From an uncultured Bacteroidota bacterium (GTDB lineage: Bacteria; Bacteroidota; Bacteroidia; Flavobacteriales; Flavobacteriaceae), in contig CACLAD010000003.1 of NCBI GenBank assembly GCA_902604715.1, positions 1 to 64,000 on the forward strand: a stretch of DNA of 64,000 nucleotides, in the 5' to 3' direction. Positions 17,704 through 26,730 of the stretch are shown here, piece by piece; position 1 is the stretch's first letter; every line of letters begins with the position of its first letter. The notes beneath the pieces were generated by a model that was given only the letters and a program-made list of their open reading frames with translations, did no database searches and was not told the DNA's origin. Made by a program: the position numbers and the translations under genes.

Positions 17704-18916
17704 CGATTTCCTCAAAAAGCTTGGTCCGGGATTATTATTTGCAGGTACCGCGATCGGTGTTTCTCATTTAGTACAATCAACAAAAGCAGGGGCCGAATTT
17801 GGATTTGGACTAACTTGGGCACTATTTCTTGCCATAATACTTAAGTACCCATTCTTCAAATATGCACCAAAGTATAGCCTGGTTACAAATGAAAGTGTAC
17901 TACATGGTTATAAAAAACTACATACTATATTACCGGTTTTTTTCTTTCTTATAACACTTGGAACCATGTTTACAATACAGACTGCCGTTACAATTGTAAC
18001 AGCTGGTCTAGCAAATTCAATCTTCGGAGATATAATTTCAGTTGAAATTTGGACACTTATTATACTGCTGCTTTCGTTTTTTTTGCTCCTGATTGGAAAG
18101 TATAAAACTCTCGATAAATTAATTAAATACCTGATAATTGCGTTAACAATCAGCACAATATTATCCTTTATTTTTGCGGGTTTTAATTTCAGCAAACCAG
18201 TAGATGTAAAACAAGTTTTCCCTACAGATTCTAGTGGGGTGATTTTTCTAATTGCATTTATGGGATGGATGCCAGCACCATTAGACGTTTCTATATGGAA
18301 TTCATTATGGACAATAGAAAAAAGAAAACAACAAAAAAACTATTCTGTTTCAAACTCACTCTTTGATTTTAATCTTGGCTATTTTGGAACCGCAATTTTA
18401 GGTGTTTGCTTTATAGGGGTCGGATATTTTACGATTTACGGAACCCAAGAGATATTAAGTGAATCCGCAGGAATCTTTTCTAGTCAACTTATCTATTTGT
18501 ATACAGATAATTTAGGTTATTGGTCATATTATTTGATAGCATTTGCGGCTTTTTCCACTATGCTTAGTACTACGATAACCGCATTGGATGCATCGCCAAG
18601 AGCTATGGGAATAACCACGGAATTAATTTTCAATAAAAAAATAAAACATGCATATCTTTTTTGGTTAATTATATTATTATTTGGTACAATCATAATATTT
18701 TTTAGTTTTACTTCCCAGATGGGTCTTCTAATAAAAATTGCAACTATTTTATCATTTCTGACAGCACCATTTTATGCGATAATGAACTACTTATTGATTT
18801 CTTCCAAATACACGCCAAAGAAAAATAGACCATCAAAAAAAATGCATATTTTGAGTATTCTAGGAATTATTTATTTGTTAGGATTTTCGGTATTCTTTTT
18901 GATAAAAGGTATATAG
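17690..18916 (+). CDS. NRAMP-superfamily transporter, divergent
   Basis: The true start is ATG 17690 (MGKVNDFLKKLGPGLLFAG). The ORF track GTG start lies inside the preceding gene. The 408-residue product has about eleven membrane segments and the NRAMP-like opening LGPGLLFAGTAIG with AGAEFGFGL. The metal-coordinating motif DPGN of helix 1 is not present (GVSHL at that place), and the MPH motif of helix 6 reads MPAPLD. The fold assignment is sound but Mn2+ or Fe2+ transport cannot be assumed. It may belong to a divergent branch with another substrate. It is translationally coupled to the Cys4 miniprotein. Confidence 0.85.
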   Translation: MGKVNDFLKKLGPGLLFAGTAIGVSHLVQSTKAGAEFGFGLTWALFLAIILKYPFFKYAPKYSLVTNESVLHGYKKLHTILPVFFFLITLGTMFTIQTAVTIVTAGLANSIFGDIISVEIWTLIILLLSFFLLLIGKYKTLDKLIKYLIIALTISTILSFIFAGFNFSKPVDVKQVFPTDSSGVIFLIAFMGWMPAPLDVSIWNSLWTIEKRKQQKNYSVSNSLFDFNLGYFGTAILGVCFIGVGYFTIYGTQEILSESAGIFSSQLIYLYTDNLGYWSYYLIAFAAFSTMLSTTITALDASPRAMGITTELIFNKKIKHAYLFWLIILLFGTIIIFFSFTSQMGLLIKIATILSFLTAPFYAIMNYLLISSKYTPKKNRPSKKMHILSILGIIYLLGFSVFFLIKGI

Positions 18917-18934
18917 GTTTTGTATTTTAGTTTT

Positions 18935-18942
18935 TATATTTG
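18935..18942 (+). promoter_or_regulatory. -7 promoter element for lipA
   Basis: TATATTTG matches TAnnTTTG exactly and lies 23 nt before the TTG start at 18966. It supports initiation there or at ATG 19008. Confidence 0.5.
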
Positions 18943-18965
18943 TGAACTAATGTAAATTTAAAGCT

Positions 18966-19934
18966 TTGTCTCAAAGAATAAATAATTTAGAAACTGCTTT
19001 CTATACAATGGAAATTCCTGAAACAGATACTGTTTTGAAGGAAAAATCTGAGTGGTTTAAAGTTGACTTACCTAAAAGAATAATTGAACACAAAAAAAAG
19101 CCAGACTGGTTAAGAGTTAAATTACCTATTGGACCGAAATACGCGAAACTCAGAAAGTTAGTTGACGAAAATAATTTACACACAATTTGTACCTCAGGTA
19201 GCTGTCCAAATATGGGGGAATGTTGGGGTGAAGGAACTGCAACGTTTATGATACTAGGAAATATCTGTACAAGATCATGTAAATTTTGTGGAGTCAAAAC
19301 GGGTAAACCACTCCCAGTCGACTGGGAAGAAGCTGAAAAAGTTGCCAATAGTATTAAAATCATGCAAATTAAACATGCTGTTTTAACCAGTGTTGATCGC
19401 GATGACCTAAAAGATGATATGGGAAGCAAATTTTGGGTTGAAACTATCAATAAGATCAGAGATTATAATCCTGGCATTACCCTTGAAGCTCTAATTCCTG
19501 ATTTTCAGGGAATTCACGAGCACATTGATAGATTGGTAAATGTTAAACCAGAAGTCATTTCCCACAATATAGAAACAACAAGAAGACTGACAAGAGAAGT
19601 AAGAGTACAGGCAAAATATGATAGAAGCATGGAAGTCCTGAAATATATGAAAGAAACGGGACAAAGGAGAACAAAATCTGGTATCATGTTAGGTTTAGGT
19701 GAAACTAAAGAAGAAGTCATTGAAACCATTTATGACCTTAAAAATGCAAAGGTAGATATAGTTACTATTGGTCAATATTTACAGCCCAGCAAAAAACATC
19801 TGCAAGTGCAAAGATTTGTTACTCCTGATGAGTTTTTAGAATACAAAGAAATAGGCGATAAGTTAGGGTTTAGACACTTTGAAAGCAGTGCTTTAGTCAG
19901 ATCTTCATATCGTGCTAGGAAACACATTCAGTAA
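18966..19934 (+). CDS. lipA: Lipoyl synthase
   Basis: This radical-SAM enzyme inserts two sulfurs into octanoylated carrier domains. Both iron-sulfur clusters can be seen. The auxiliary-cluster cysteines are CTSGSCPNMGEC (about residues 78-89) and the radical-SAM motif is CTRSCKFC (about 104-111). The C-terminal RSSYRAR carries the conserved serine ligand. The 322-residue frame starts with TTG 18966. ATG 19008 would give 308 residues and is a real alternative, because homologues usually begin closer to KPDWLRVKLP. It is convergent with lpxK, 1 nt apart. Confidence 0.96.
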   Translation: MSQRINNLETAFYTMEIPETDTVLKEKSEWFKVDLPKRIIEHKKKPDWLRVKLPIGPKYAKLRKLVDENNLHTICTSGSCPNMGECWGEGTATFMILGNICTRSCKFCGVKTGKPLPVDWEEAEKVANSIKIMQIKHAVLTSVDRDDLKDDMGSKFWVETINKIRDYNPGITLEALIPDFQGIHEHIDRLVNVKPEVISHNIETTRRLTREVRVQAKYDRSMEVLKYMKETGQRRTKSGIMLGLGETKEEVIETIYDLKNAKVDIVTIGQYLQPSKKHLQVQRFVTPDEFLEYKEIGDKLGFRHFESSALVRSSYRARKHIQ

Positions 19935-19935
19935 A

Positions 19936-20928
19936 TCAACCAATTTTTTCTTCAATTTTTTCCATTAAAGTTTTTTCAGCTGAAATCTCCATACTTATAG
20001 GTAAATAATATAAATTTTCAATGTGAAATTTCCTTAGCTTCGTATAATCTTTTTCTGTTGTAATAACGAAACTTTCTTTAATTTTTGATATGTCTTTTAG
20101 CCTATAATTGTAATGGTCAGGGTATTTAAGATGATTGATAAATAAACCCATATCCTCAAGTTGTTTAATCAAATTTTCAGAGTTTACAATGCCTGTTATG
20201 ACATCAACCTTTTGGTTTGAAAGTTCAGAGATGTTTATTGAATTATTAGCTGAAAAGAGGACATTTGAGTATTTGATTTTACTGAAAAAAATATGTTGAT
20301 TATATTTTAAATTTATTATTTCAATTAATTGTTGCCTGTTATTTTCTGATAAATTTTCTGGACATTTTGTAATAATAATCGAGTCAGCTCTTTTGTATCC
20401 ACTTTTTGATTCTCTTAAATTACCCCTTGGTAATAAGTAATCATTGAAGTATAAATTTGAATAATCAGATAATAAAATTGAATATGTAGGAATTACTTTT
20501 CTGTGTTGAAAAGCATCATCTAATATTATCATATTTATACCAATACTTATTAATTTTTTTATGCCACGTATCCTTTTTTTATCAACTGCAACCTTTATAT
20601 TTTTAAATTTCGAATAATATTGAAAAGGCTCATCCCCTATCGAACTCGCATCATCTTTTTCAGATGCTAAAATAAAACCTTGAGTCTTTCTTTTGTAACC
20701 TCTACTTAATACAGCTATTTTATATTTATGGGAAAATTTTTTTATAAGAAACTCAACCATTGGAGTTTTCCCAGTACCACCCACGGCCAAGTTCCCCACA
20801 CTAATCACAGGAATTTCAAAGGAGAAAGATCTTAGTAAACCAAAATCATAAAACTTATTTCTTAAAAAAGTAATTAAATAAAACTGAAGACTAAGTTTCC
20901 AATAAATTATTTTTTTTATCAATTTCAT
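19936..20928 (-). CDS. lpxK: Tetraacyldisaccharide 4'-kinase
   Basis: The 330-residue kinase phosphorylates the 4' position of the lipid A disaccharide at the inner membrane. It has an N-terminal hydrophobic/amphipathic segment, then PVISVGNLAVGGTGKTPMVE, the Walker A motif of LpxK (about residues 40-59), and SRGYKRKTQGF, KLISIGINMIILDDAFQHRK and ITTEKDYTKL. The presence of lpxK shows an outer membrane with lipid A. The gene is alone on its strand, convergent with lipA and divergent from the Nif3-family gene. Confidence 0.95.
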   Translation of the reverse strand: MKLIKKIIYWKLSLQFYLITFLRNKFYDFGLLRSFSFEIPVISVGNLAVGGTGKTPMVEFLIKKFSHKYKIAVLSRGYKRKTQGFILASEKDDASSIGDEPFQYYSKFKNIKVAVDKKRIRGIKKLISIGINMIILDDAFQHRKVIPTYSILLSDYSNLYFNDYLLPRGNLRESKSGYKRADSIIITKCPENLSENNRQQLIEIINLKYNQHIFFSKIKYSNVLFSANNSINISELSNQKVDVITGIVNSENLIKQLEDMGLFINHLKYPDHYNYRLKDISKIKESFVITTEKDYTKLRKFHIENLYYLPISMEISAEKTLMEKIEEKIG

Positions 20929-20947
20929 CCTAACTAAAGTAATTATT

Positions 20948-20955
20948 TATCTTTG
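20948..20955 (+). promoter_or_regulatory. -7 promoter element for the Nif3-family gene
   Basis: TATCTTTG matches TAnnTTTG and lies 17 nt before ATG 20973 in the divergent lpxK gap. No convincing -33 is present. Confidence 0.5.
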
Positions 20956-20972
20956 AAATAAATAATTAAGTG

Positions 20973-22067
20973 ATGTTAGTTAAAGATGTAATTGACTTTT
21001 TGGATAGTTATTCTCCACTAAAGTATTCAGAGGATTTTGATAATACTGGACTTATAGTTGGGGATAAAAATGCAAATGTGAATGGAATTATAATTTGCCT
21101 TGACTCAACTAAAGAAGTTATTCAAGAAGCAATTGATTCAAACAGTAACCTAATAATAAGCTTTCATCCCATAATTTTTAATGGCTTAAAACAGCTTTCA
21201 CCAGGAAATTATGTAAATGATTCAATAATTTTAGCGATAAAAAATAATATTTCAATTTTTGCAATTCATACAGCATTAGACAACTCAAATATGGGAGTAA
21301 GTATGAAATTATGTGATGTATTAGGTGTTTCTGATAAAAAAGTTTTAATTCCAAAGACTAAAACAATCAAGAAATTGACAACATATATACCAAAAGATGA
21401 TGCTACAAATCTAAAAAATAAATTATTTGGTATTGGGGCTGGATCAATTGGAAAATATGACAATTGCAGTTTTTCTTTTGAAGGTGAAGGAAGCTTCAAG
21501 GGAAATGAAAGTTCAAATCCAACTATTGGAAATAAACTAAAAGACACTATTCAAGATGAAGCTTGTATAAATATCACATTCTTAAAACACCTTGAAGAAA
21601 AAGTATTATCTGTACTTAAAGAAGTGCACCCTTATGAAGAAATAGCATATGAGATTAAAACTTTAGAGAATGTTAATGAAAATATTGGTATGGGTATGTA
21701 TGGAGAGCTGAAGGAGGCGCTGAGTGAAAATGATTTTTTTAAACTGATAAAAAATAAACTTGATATTAAATTTTTAAAGCATTCAAAATTGATAAATAAA
21801 AGTATAAAAAGAGTGGCTGTACTTGGTGGCTCTGGCAGTTTTGGGATAGAAAAAGCAATTTCTGTAAATGCTGATGCATATTTATCAGCTGATCTGAAAT
21901 ACCATGATTACTTTAAAGCTGACAATTTAATTTTATTAGTTGATGTTGGGCATTATGAGAGTGAGCAGTTTACAAAAAATTTATTGTATGATATTCTTAC
22001 AAAAAAATTCCCTAATTTTGCAATCGCTTTAACAAGAACAAATACAAACCCTGTAAAATACAGTTAA
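20973..22067 (+). CDS. Nif3-like dinuclear metal center protein (GTP cyclohydrolase I type 2 family)
   Basis: The 364-residue product starts at ATG 20973; the ORF track uses the adjacent GTG. It has the two Nif3 halves: YSEDFDNTGLIVGD with SFHPIIFNGLKQL (N-terminal metal site), and GGSGSFGIEKA, ADLKYHDYFKA and LVDVGHYESEQF (C-terminal metal site). The middle insertion of about 130 residues (PII-like) is typical of the long form. The biochemical role is not established for the family. The next gene, a coiled-coil DUF164 protein, begins 1 nt after its stop, a conserved Bacteroidota pairing. Confidence 0.92.
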   Translation: MLVKDVIDFLDSYSPLKYSEDFDNTGLIVGDKNANVNGIIICLDSTKEVIQEAIDSNSNLIISFHPIIFNGLKQLSPGNYVNDSIILAIKNNISIFAIHTALDNSNMGVSMKLCDVLGVSDKKVLIPKTKTIKKLTTYIPKDDATNLKNKLFGIGAGSIGKYDNCSFSFEGEGSFKGNESSNPTIGNKLKDTIQDEACINITFLKHLEEKVLSVLKEVHPYEEIAYEIKTLENVNENIGMGMYGELKEALSENDFFKLIKNKLDIKFLKHSKLINKSIKRVAVLGGSGSFGIEKAISVNADAYLSADLKYHDYFKADNLILLVDVGHYESEQFTKNLLYDILTKKFPNFAIALTRTNTNPVKYS

Positions 22068-22068
22068 A

Positions 22069-22848
22069 ATGGCTAAGAAGAAAGAACCAACAGTTGAAGA
22101 AAAATTGAGAGCTTTATATGATTTACAATTAATTGATTCAAGAATTGATAAGATTAGAGATATAAGAGGCGAATTACCTTTAGAAGTAAGAGATTTAGAA
22201 GATGAAATTGAAGGGCTTAATAAAAGAATTGAAAAATTAGATGTAAGTCTAAAAGAATTAGACGATCAAATCTCATCTAAGAAAAATCTTATTGAAGAAG
22301 CAAAAGCTCTGATGAAAAAATATACAGAGCAGCAAAAAAATGTCAGAAATAATCGTGAATTTGACTCATTGACCAAAGAAACTGAGTATCAAGAACTTGA
22401 AATTCAACTTGCTGAAAAAAATATTAAAGAATTTAAAGCACAAATAGAACTTAAAAATGAGTCTGTTGAATCTGTAAAATCTACTCTTTCTGAAAAAGCA
22501 GATCATCTTAAACACAAAAAAGGCGAACTCGATACTATTTTAAAAGAGACCGAAAAAGAGGAAAACATGCTGCTCAGTAAATCTGAGGATTACAAAAAAT
22601 TGATTGAAGAAAGATTATTATTTGCATATGCTAAAATAAGAAGCAATGTCAAAAATGGTCTAGCCATTGTTCCTATTGAAAGGGGCGCTGCAGGTGGTTC
22701 ATATTTCACTATACCCCCTCAAGTTCAAATGGAAATCGCATCTAGAAAAAAAATAATCACTGATGAACATAGTGGTAGAATTTTAGTTGATGAAGTTTTA
22801 GCAATTGAACAAAATGAAAAAATGGAAAAACTTTTTTCAAGTATATAA
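22069..22848 (+). CDS. C4-type zinc ribbon family (DUF164/COG1579) coiled-coil protein lacking the cysteines
   Basis: The 259-residue protein is mostly a long antiparallel coiled coil (about residues 10-185), rich in Glu and Lys. It then has a small C-terminal domain, IPPQVQMEIASRKK and ITDEHSGRILVDEVLA. That domain corresponds to the zinc ribbon of COG1579 proteins, but the whole protein contains no cysteine, so it cannot bind zinc in the usual way. Function is not established; a nucleic-acid or ribosome role is often suggested. It is co-transcribed with the Nif3-family gene. Confidence 0.9.
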   Translation: MAKKKEPTVEEKLRALYDLQLIDSRIDKIRDIRGELPLEVRDLEDEIEGLNKRIEKLDVSLKELDDQISSKKNLIEEAKALMKKYTEQQKNVRNNREFDSLTKETEYQELEIQLAEKNIKEFKAQIELKNESVESVKSTLSEKADHLKHKKGELDTILKETEKEENMLLSKSEDYKKLIEERLLFAYAKIRSNVKNGLAIVPIERGAAGGSYFTIPPQVQMEIASRKKIITDEHSGRILVDEVLAIEQNEKMEKLFSSI

Positions 22849-22856
22849 GATTTGCT

Positions 22857-23498
22857 TTGAATAAAATTATTATTTCATTATTCATCCTGGGACTATTTAA
22901 CAATTCATGTGCCCAAGAATCATCTACAAAGACTCAAGCCGAATTAGAACCTATTTTGGTTAACGATGAATATGTACATAAAGCATACTTTGCAAGTGGA
23001 TGCTTCTGGTGTGTAGAGGCAATTTATGAAAGTTTAATTGGTGTTGATGAGGTCGTAAGCGGTTATTCTGGAGGGAAAACAATTAACCCAACATATGGAT
23101 TAGTAAATACAAAATTGACAGGGCATGCTGAAACCATTGAGGTTGTCTACAATCCAAATAAAATTACTTTTTCAAACTTATTAGATGTTTATTTTGGTTC
23201 TCAAAATATTGAACAAATAAATGGTCAAGGACCTGATATGGGGCCACAGTATAGATCAATTATTTTTTATCAAAACAAAGATCAAAAAGAAATGATTTAC
23301 TCAAAAATTAATCAGATAGAAATAAACACAGGCCTAGAAGTCGCTGCAGAAGTTTACCCGTTTAGAAAATTTTGGGTTGCTGAAAATTATCACCAAAACT
23401 TTAAAAAAAATAATCCAAATCACCCATATATTAAAAATATTTCTGATCCTAGATTCAAAAGTTTCAAATTTAAATTTGAAGATTTAATTAAAGATTAA
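22857..23498 (+). CDS. msrA: Exported peptide-methionine (S)-S-oxide reductase MsrA
   Basis: The 213-residue enzyme reduces methionine-S-sulfoxide in proteins. The catalytic motif is GCFWC (about residues 48-52), with GYSGGKT and GHAETIEVVYNP downstream and FWVAENYHQNF near the end. The N-terminus MNKIIISLFILGLFNNSC looks like a lipoprotein or other signal sequence with Cys18, so the enzyme should act in the periplasm. The start codon is TTG at 22857; no other start would keep the domain intact. It lies 8 nt after the DUF164-family gene. Confidence 0.95.
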   Translation: MNKIIISLFILGLFNNSCAQESSTKTQAELEPILVNDEYVHKAYFASGCFWCVEAIYESLIGVDEVVSGYSGGKTINPTYGLVNTKLTGHAETIEVVYNPNKITFSNLLDVYFGSQNIEQINGQGPDMGPQYRSIIFYQNKDQKEMIYSKINQIEINTGLEVAAEVYPFRKFWVAENYHQNFKKNNPNHPYIKNISDPRFKSFKFKFEDLIKD

Positions 23499-23502
23499 AA
23501 AA

Positions 23503-24144
23503 ATGGATTTTTTTAATATCCTGACTTCAGATTATATTGAAAGCCATTCATCTAATGAAAGAGATTTACTTGCTGATCTTAGAAGAGAAACAGAGATAAA
23601 ATGCCTTAATCCAATAATGCTGAGTGGTAAGGTTCAGGGAATTTTTTTAAGTTTGATTTCAAAAATAATTAATCCAAAAAATGTATTAGAAATCGGAACA
23701 TACTCTGGGTACTCAACTTTATGTATAGCTGAGGGTTTAACTACAAATGGTATTATACATACAATCGATAAAAATGAGGAACTTTTAGAAATCCAAAATA
23801 AATATTTTGAAAAATCTGGATATAGAAATCAAATAAGACAGTACACTGGCAATGCCCTAGAAATAATCCCTAGGATTAAAGTGAATTTTGATATGATTTT
23901 CCTTGATGCCGACAAAGAAAATTATTCTAATTATTTAGATATTGTAAAAACTAAGCTAAATATGGGAGGGGTATTATTAACCGACAATGTATTGTGGCAC
24001 GGCAAGGTTTTAAAAAGTAGTGAAACTAACGATGAAACTACAAAATTAATAGATAAGTTCAATAAGAAATTAGCTTTAGATTCTAACTTTAAGACTGCTA
24101 TGCTTCCTCTAAGGGATGGCATAAGTATTTCAATAAAACTATAA
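23503..24144 (+). CDS. SAM-dependent O-methyltransferase (family 3)
   Basis: The 213-residue protein has the SAM-binding core of caffeoyl-CoA-type O-methyltransferases. The motifs are [20 protein letters not shown] (about residues 64-83), [22 protein letters not shown] (about 130-142) and [13 protein letters not shown] (about 155-167). Asp and Asn residues in the last two are metal ligands in this family. The acceptor is unknown in bacteria. It follows msrA by 4 nt and overlaps the end of tatA tail-to-tail by 6 bp. Confidence 0.9.
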   Translation: MDFFNILTSDYIESHSSNERDLLADLRRETEIKCLNPIMLSGKVQGIFLSLISKIINPKNVLEIGTYSGYSTLCIAEGLTTNGIIHTIDKNEELLEIQNKYFEKSGYRNQIRQYTGNALEIIPRIKVNFDMIFLDADKENYSNYLDIVKTKLNMGGVLLTDNVLWHGKVLKSSETNDETTKLIDKFNKKLALDSNFKTAMLPLRDGISISIKL

Positions 24145-24411
24145 ATCTCTTTTAACTGAACCTGTAACGGAATCAATTTCAGATTTTACTTTATCAATTT
24201 CAGATTTTACCTGATTTGAAATATCAGAGTTTTTATCTATGGTGTCTTTAGAATTATTAATTTCTTGCTTTATTTCGTTTGTAGCATGTTTTATGTTGTT
24301 AATTCCTTTGCCAAGATTTCTTGCAAAATCTGGGATCTTATCTGCACCAAACAACAAAACAACGATAAAAATTATAAATCCAATTTCAGGACCACTAATA
24401 AATAAAATCAT
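24139..24411 (-). CDS. tatA: Sec-independent translocase subunit TatA/TatB family
   Basis: The 90-residue protein has one N-terminal membrane helix, [17 protein letters not shown], followed by the amphipathic helix [20 protein letters not shown] is the family hallmark (FGxxKLPE). The tail is predicted coiled or disordered and contains a direct heptad repeat [14 protein letters not shown] encoded by a 21-bp DNA repeat. It forms the protein-conducting part of the twin-arginine system; tatC is not in this window. TatA versus TatB cannot be separated by sequence alone. Confidence 0.9.
   Translation of the reverse strand: MILFISGPEIGFIIFIVVLLFGADKIPDFARNLGKGINNIKHATNEIKQEINNSKDTIDKNSDISNQVKSEIDKVKSEIDSVTGSVKRDL
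24173..24210. repeat. 21-bp periodic direct repeat in the tatA tail
   Basis: TCAATTTCAGATTTTAC occurs at 24173-24189 and 24194-24210, period 21 bp, encoding two copies of VKSEID. It adds one heptad to the C-terminal tail. Confidence 0.8.
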
Positions 24412-24430
24412 AATTTGACTTAGCTTTATA

Positions 24431-24438
24431 CAAATATA
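24431..24438 (-). promoter_or_regulatory. -7 promoter element for tatA
   Basis: The minus strand reads TATATTTG, matching TAnnTTTG, 19 nt before the tatA ATG and inside the divergent tatA/pepE gap. Confidence 0.5.
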
Positions 24439-24477
24439 ATGAGTAAGTTTATTTAACTAAAGTAACTCATAAATTTT

Positions 24478-25182
24478 ATGAAAAAAATGTTACTGGCCAG
24501 CACCTCAACAATTTATGGTCAGAAATATCTTGAATATTTACACGATGAAATTAAAAATTTGTTTTCTGGATGTAAAAAAATTCTTTTTGTTCCCTACGCA
24601 AGACCATCTGGTATTTCACATCTCGAATATACTGAAAAAGCAAAGAATATATTTAAAATTCTTAATCTTGAAATCATTGATTATACTAATGAAGACCTAA
24701 GAGAATCTCTTGAAAACTGTGACGGGATATTTATTGGTGGTGGCAATACATTTTTATTATTGGATAAACTTTATCAATATAGTTTGATTGATATTTTAAA
24801 AAATAAAATAAATTCTGGAATTCCATACTTAGGAACAAGTGCCGGATCAAATATTTGTGGTATGACAATAGGTACAACTAATGATATGCCTATTGTTCAT
24901 GTAAAAAACTTAAAAGCTCTAGGAATTATTCATTTAAATATAAACCCACATTATATTGAACCAATAGATGGGTTTGAACATATGGGTGAATCAAGGGAAA
25001 CAAGAATTAATGAGTTTCATAAATTTAATGATCAAGTTGTTATTGGCTTAAGGGAGGGCTCATATCTTCAAGTACAAGGAGATGACATTTTTTTAAAAGG
25101 ATTAAAACATGCGATTGTTTTCAAAAAAGAGAATGAAAAATTTGAAATTGAAAATGGGTTTAATCTTAAAAATATAATTTAA
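24478..25182 (+). CDS. pepE: Dipeptidase E (peptidase S51)
   Basis: The 234-residue protein matches S51 dipeptidase E, a cytoplasmic peptidase that cleaves Asp-Xaa dipeptides. It has ILFVPYARPSG, IFIGGGNTFLLLDKLY (about residues 83-98) and the nucleophile motif YLGTSAGSNICG (about 119-130). NINPHYIEP follows, with the catalytic histidine. Length is typical. It is divergent from tatA and followed 26 nt later by gpmI, which has its own -7 box. Confidence 0.93.
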   Translation: MKKMLLASTSTIYGQKYLEYLHDEIKNLFSGCKKILFVPYARPSGISHLEYTEKAKNIFKILNLEIIDYTNEDLRESLENCDGIFIGGGNTFLLLDKLYQYSLIDILKNKINSGIPYLGTSAGSNICGMTIGTTNDMPIVHVKNLKALGIIHLNINPHYIEPIDGFEHMGESRETRINEFHKFNDQVVIGLREGSYLQVQGDDIFLKGLKHAIVFKKENEKFEIENGFNLKNII

Positions 25183-25196
25183 AAGCTCCAATATTA

Positions 25197-25204
25197 TATC
25201 TTTG
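25197..25204 (+). promoter_or_regulatory. -7 promoter element for gpmI, leaderless type
   Basis: TATCTTTG matches TAnnTTTG and ends just 4 nt before the gpmI ATG at 25209, so the transcript should start at or next to the start codon. Confidence 0.55.
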
Positions 25205-25208
25205 AATT

Positions 25209-26726
25209 ATGAAAGAAAATAAGGTTTTATTAATGATTTTAGATGGTTGGGGTAAATCAGAAAATCCGAAAACCTCTGCAATTGCTAATGCCAATACATC
25301 ATTCATTGAATCTTTATACAATAAATACCCAAATGCTAACCTCAAAACCGATGGTCTTGAGGTAGGACTACCCAAGGGGCAAATGGGAAACAGCGAGGTC
25401 GGTCATTTGAATCTAGGTGCAGGAAGAATTGTTTATCAAGAATTATCAAGAATAAACATTTCAATAAAAGATGGCAGTTTTCATTCAAACATGGTTTTAT
25501 CAAATGCCTTTGAATACGCTGATAAAAACCAAAAAAGAGTTCACTTGATGGGGCTTATAAGCAACGGAGGTGTCCACTCCCACATAGATCATCTATATGA
25601 GCTTATTAATATTTCTGAAAAATATAACTCCGAGGTTTATATTCATGGTTTTACTGATGGTAGAGACGTTGACCCTAAATCATCTATAACAGATATCAAG
25701 AGGCTAGAAAAAAATTTGATTGGTAGAAATTGCAAATTTGCCTCAATCATTGGTAGATATTATTCAATGGATAGAGATAATAGATGGGAAAGAACAAAGC
25801 TAGCATACGATTTGGTATGCCACGGAAAAGGAAAACATGTTTTAAATTTTTCTGAAGAAATCGAAAATTCATACAATAAAAATTGTACAGATGAATTTTT
25901 ATTGCCAATGATTAAAATTGATGAAAATAATAATCCCCTAGGAATAATTTCTGAAAATGATGTTGTTATTTTTTTCAATTTTAGAACTGATAGAGGAAGA
26001 CAACTTACAAAAGTGATGACTCAGTCAGATTTTAATGAGTTTAAAACAAAAAAGGAAAATTACCATTTTGTAACAATGACTAAATATGATAATTCATTCA
26101 AAAATATTAATGTAATTTTTGAGAATAATGATTTGAAGAATACTCTTGGTGAGGTTTTAGAAAAAAATAAAAAAACCCAACTCAGAATAGCTGAAACTGA
26201 AAAATATCCACATGTTACCTTTTTCTTTTCTGGAGGTCGAGAAGTACCCTTTCAAAACGAAAAAAGAATTTTAAAAAATTCACCTAATGTAGCAACCTAT
26301 GATCTTAAACCAGAAATGAGTGCTTATGAAATAACCGATGAATTGATCACTGAAATAAAAAATCAAACTAATGATTTTATTTGTCTTAATTATGCAAATG
26401 GCGATATGGTGGGTCATACTGGGAGTTTTGAAGCAGCGATAAAGGCTTGTGAGACAATTGATGAATGTGTTGAAAAAGTTGTTAATTCTTGTATCAAGAA
26501 TCAATATACTGTATTGTTAATTTCAGATCACGGAAATTGTGATATGATGATCAATGAGGATGGGACACCAAATACTGCGCACACTAGAAACTTGGTTCCG
26601 TTAATTTTAATTAATTCAGAATATAAATCAATTTCTGATGGTATTCTATCAAATATTGCGCCCACAATACTGAAGATTATGGATATTGAGATTCCATCCG
26701 AGATGACTGAAAAGCCACTTGTTTAA
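25209..26726 (+). CDS. gpmI: 2,3-bisphosphoglycerate-independent phosphoglycerate mutase
   Basis: The 505-residue Mn-dependent enzyme interconverts 3- and 2-phosphoglycerate in glycolysis. Alkaline-phosphatase-superfamily motifs are present: MILDGWG at the N-terminus, the catalytic serine in GQMGNSEVGHLNLGAGR (about residues 57-73), FTDGRDVDP, FRTDRGRQL, NYANGDMVGHTG and LLISDHGNCD with HTRNLVP near the end. Length is normal. map begins 4 nt after its stop, so gpmI, map and the methyltransferase gene probably form one transcript. Confidence 0.97.
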   Translation: MKENKVLLMILDGWGKSENPKTSAIANANTSFIESLYNKYPNANLKTDGLEVGLPKGQMGNSEVGHLNLGAGRIVYQELSRINISIKDGSFHSNMVLSNAFEYADKNQKRVHLMGLISNGGVHSHIDHLYELINISEKYNSEVYIHGFTDGRDVDPKSSITDIKRLEKNLIGRNCKFASIIGRYYSMDRDNRWERTKLAYDLVCHGKGKHVLNFSEEIENSYNKNCTDEFLLPMIKIDENNNPLGIISENDVVIFFNFRTDRGRQLTKVMTQSDFNEFKTKKENYHFVTMTKYDNSFKNINVIFENNDLKNTLGEVLEKNKKTQLRIAETEKYPHVTFFFSGGREVPFQNEKRILKNSPNVATYDLKPEMSAYEITDELITEIKNQTNDFICLNYANGDMVGHTGSFEAAIKACETIDECVEKVVNSCIKNQYTVLLISDHGNCDMMINEDGTPNTAHTRNLVPLILINSEYKSISDGILSNIAPTILKIMDIEIPSEMTEKPLV

Positions 26727-26730
26727 AATT

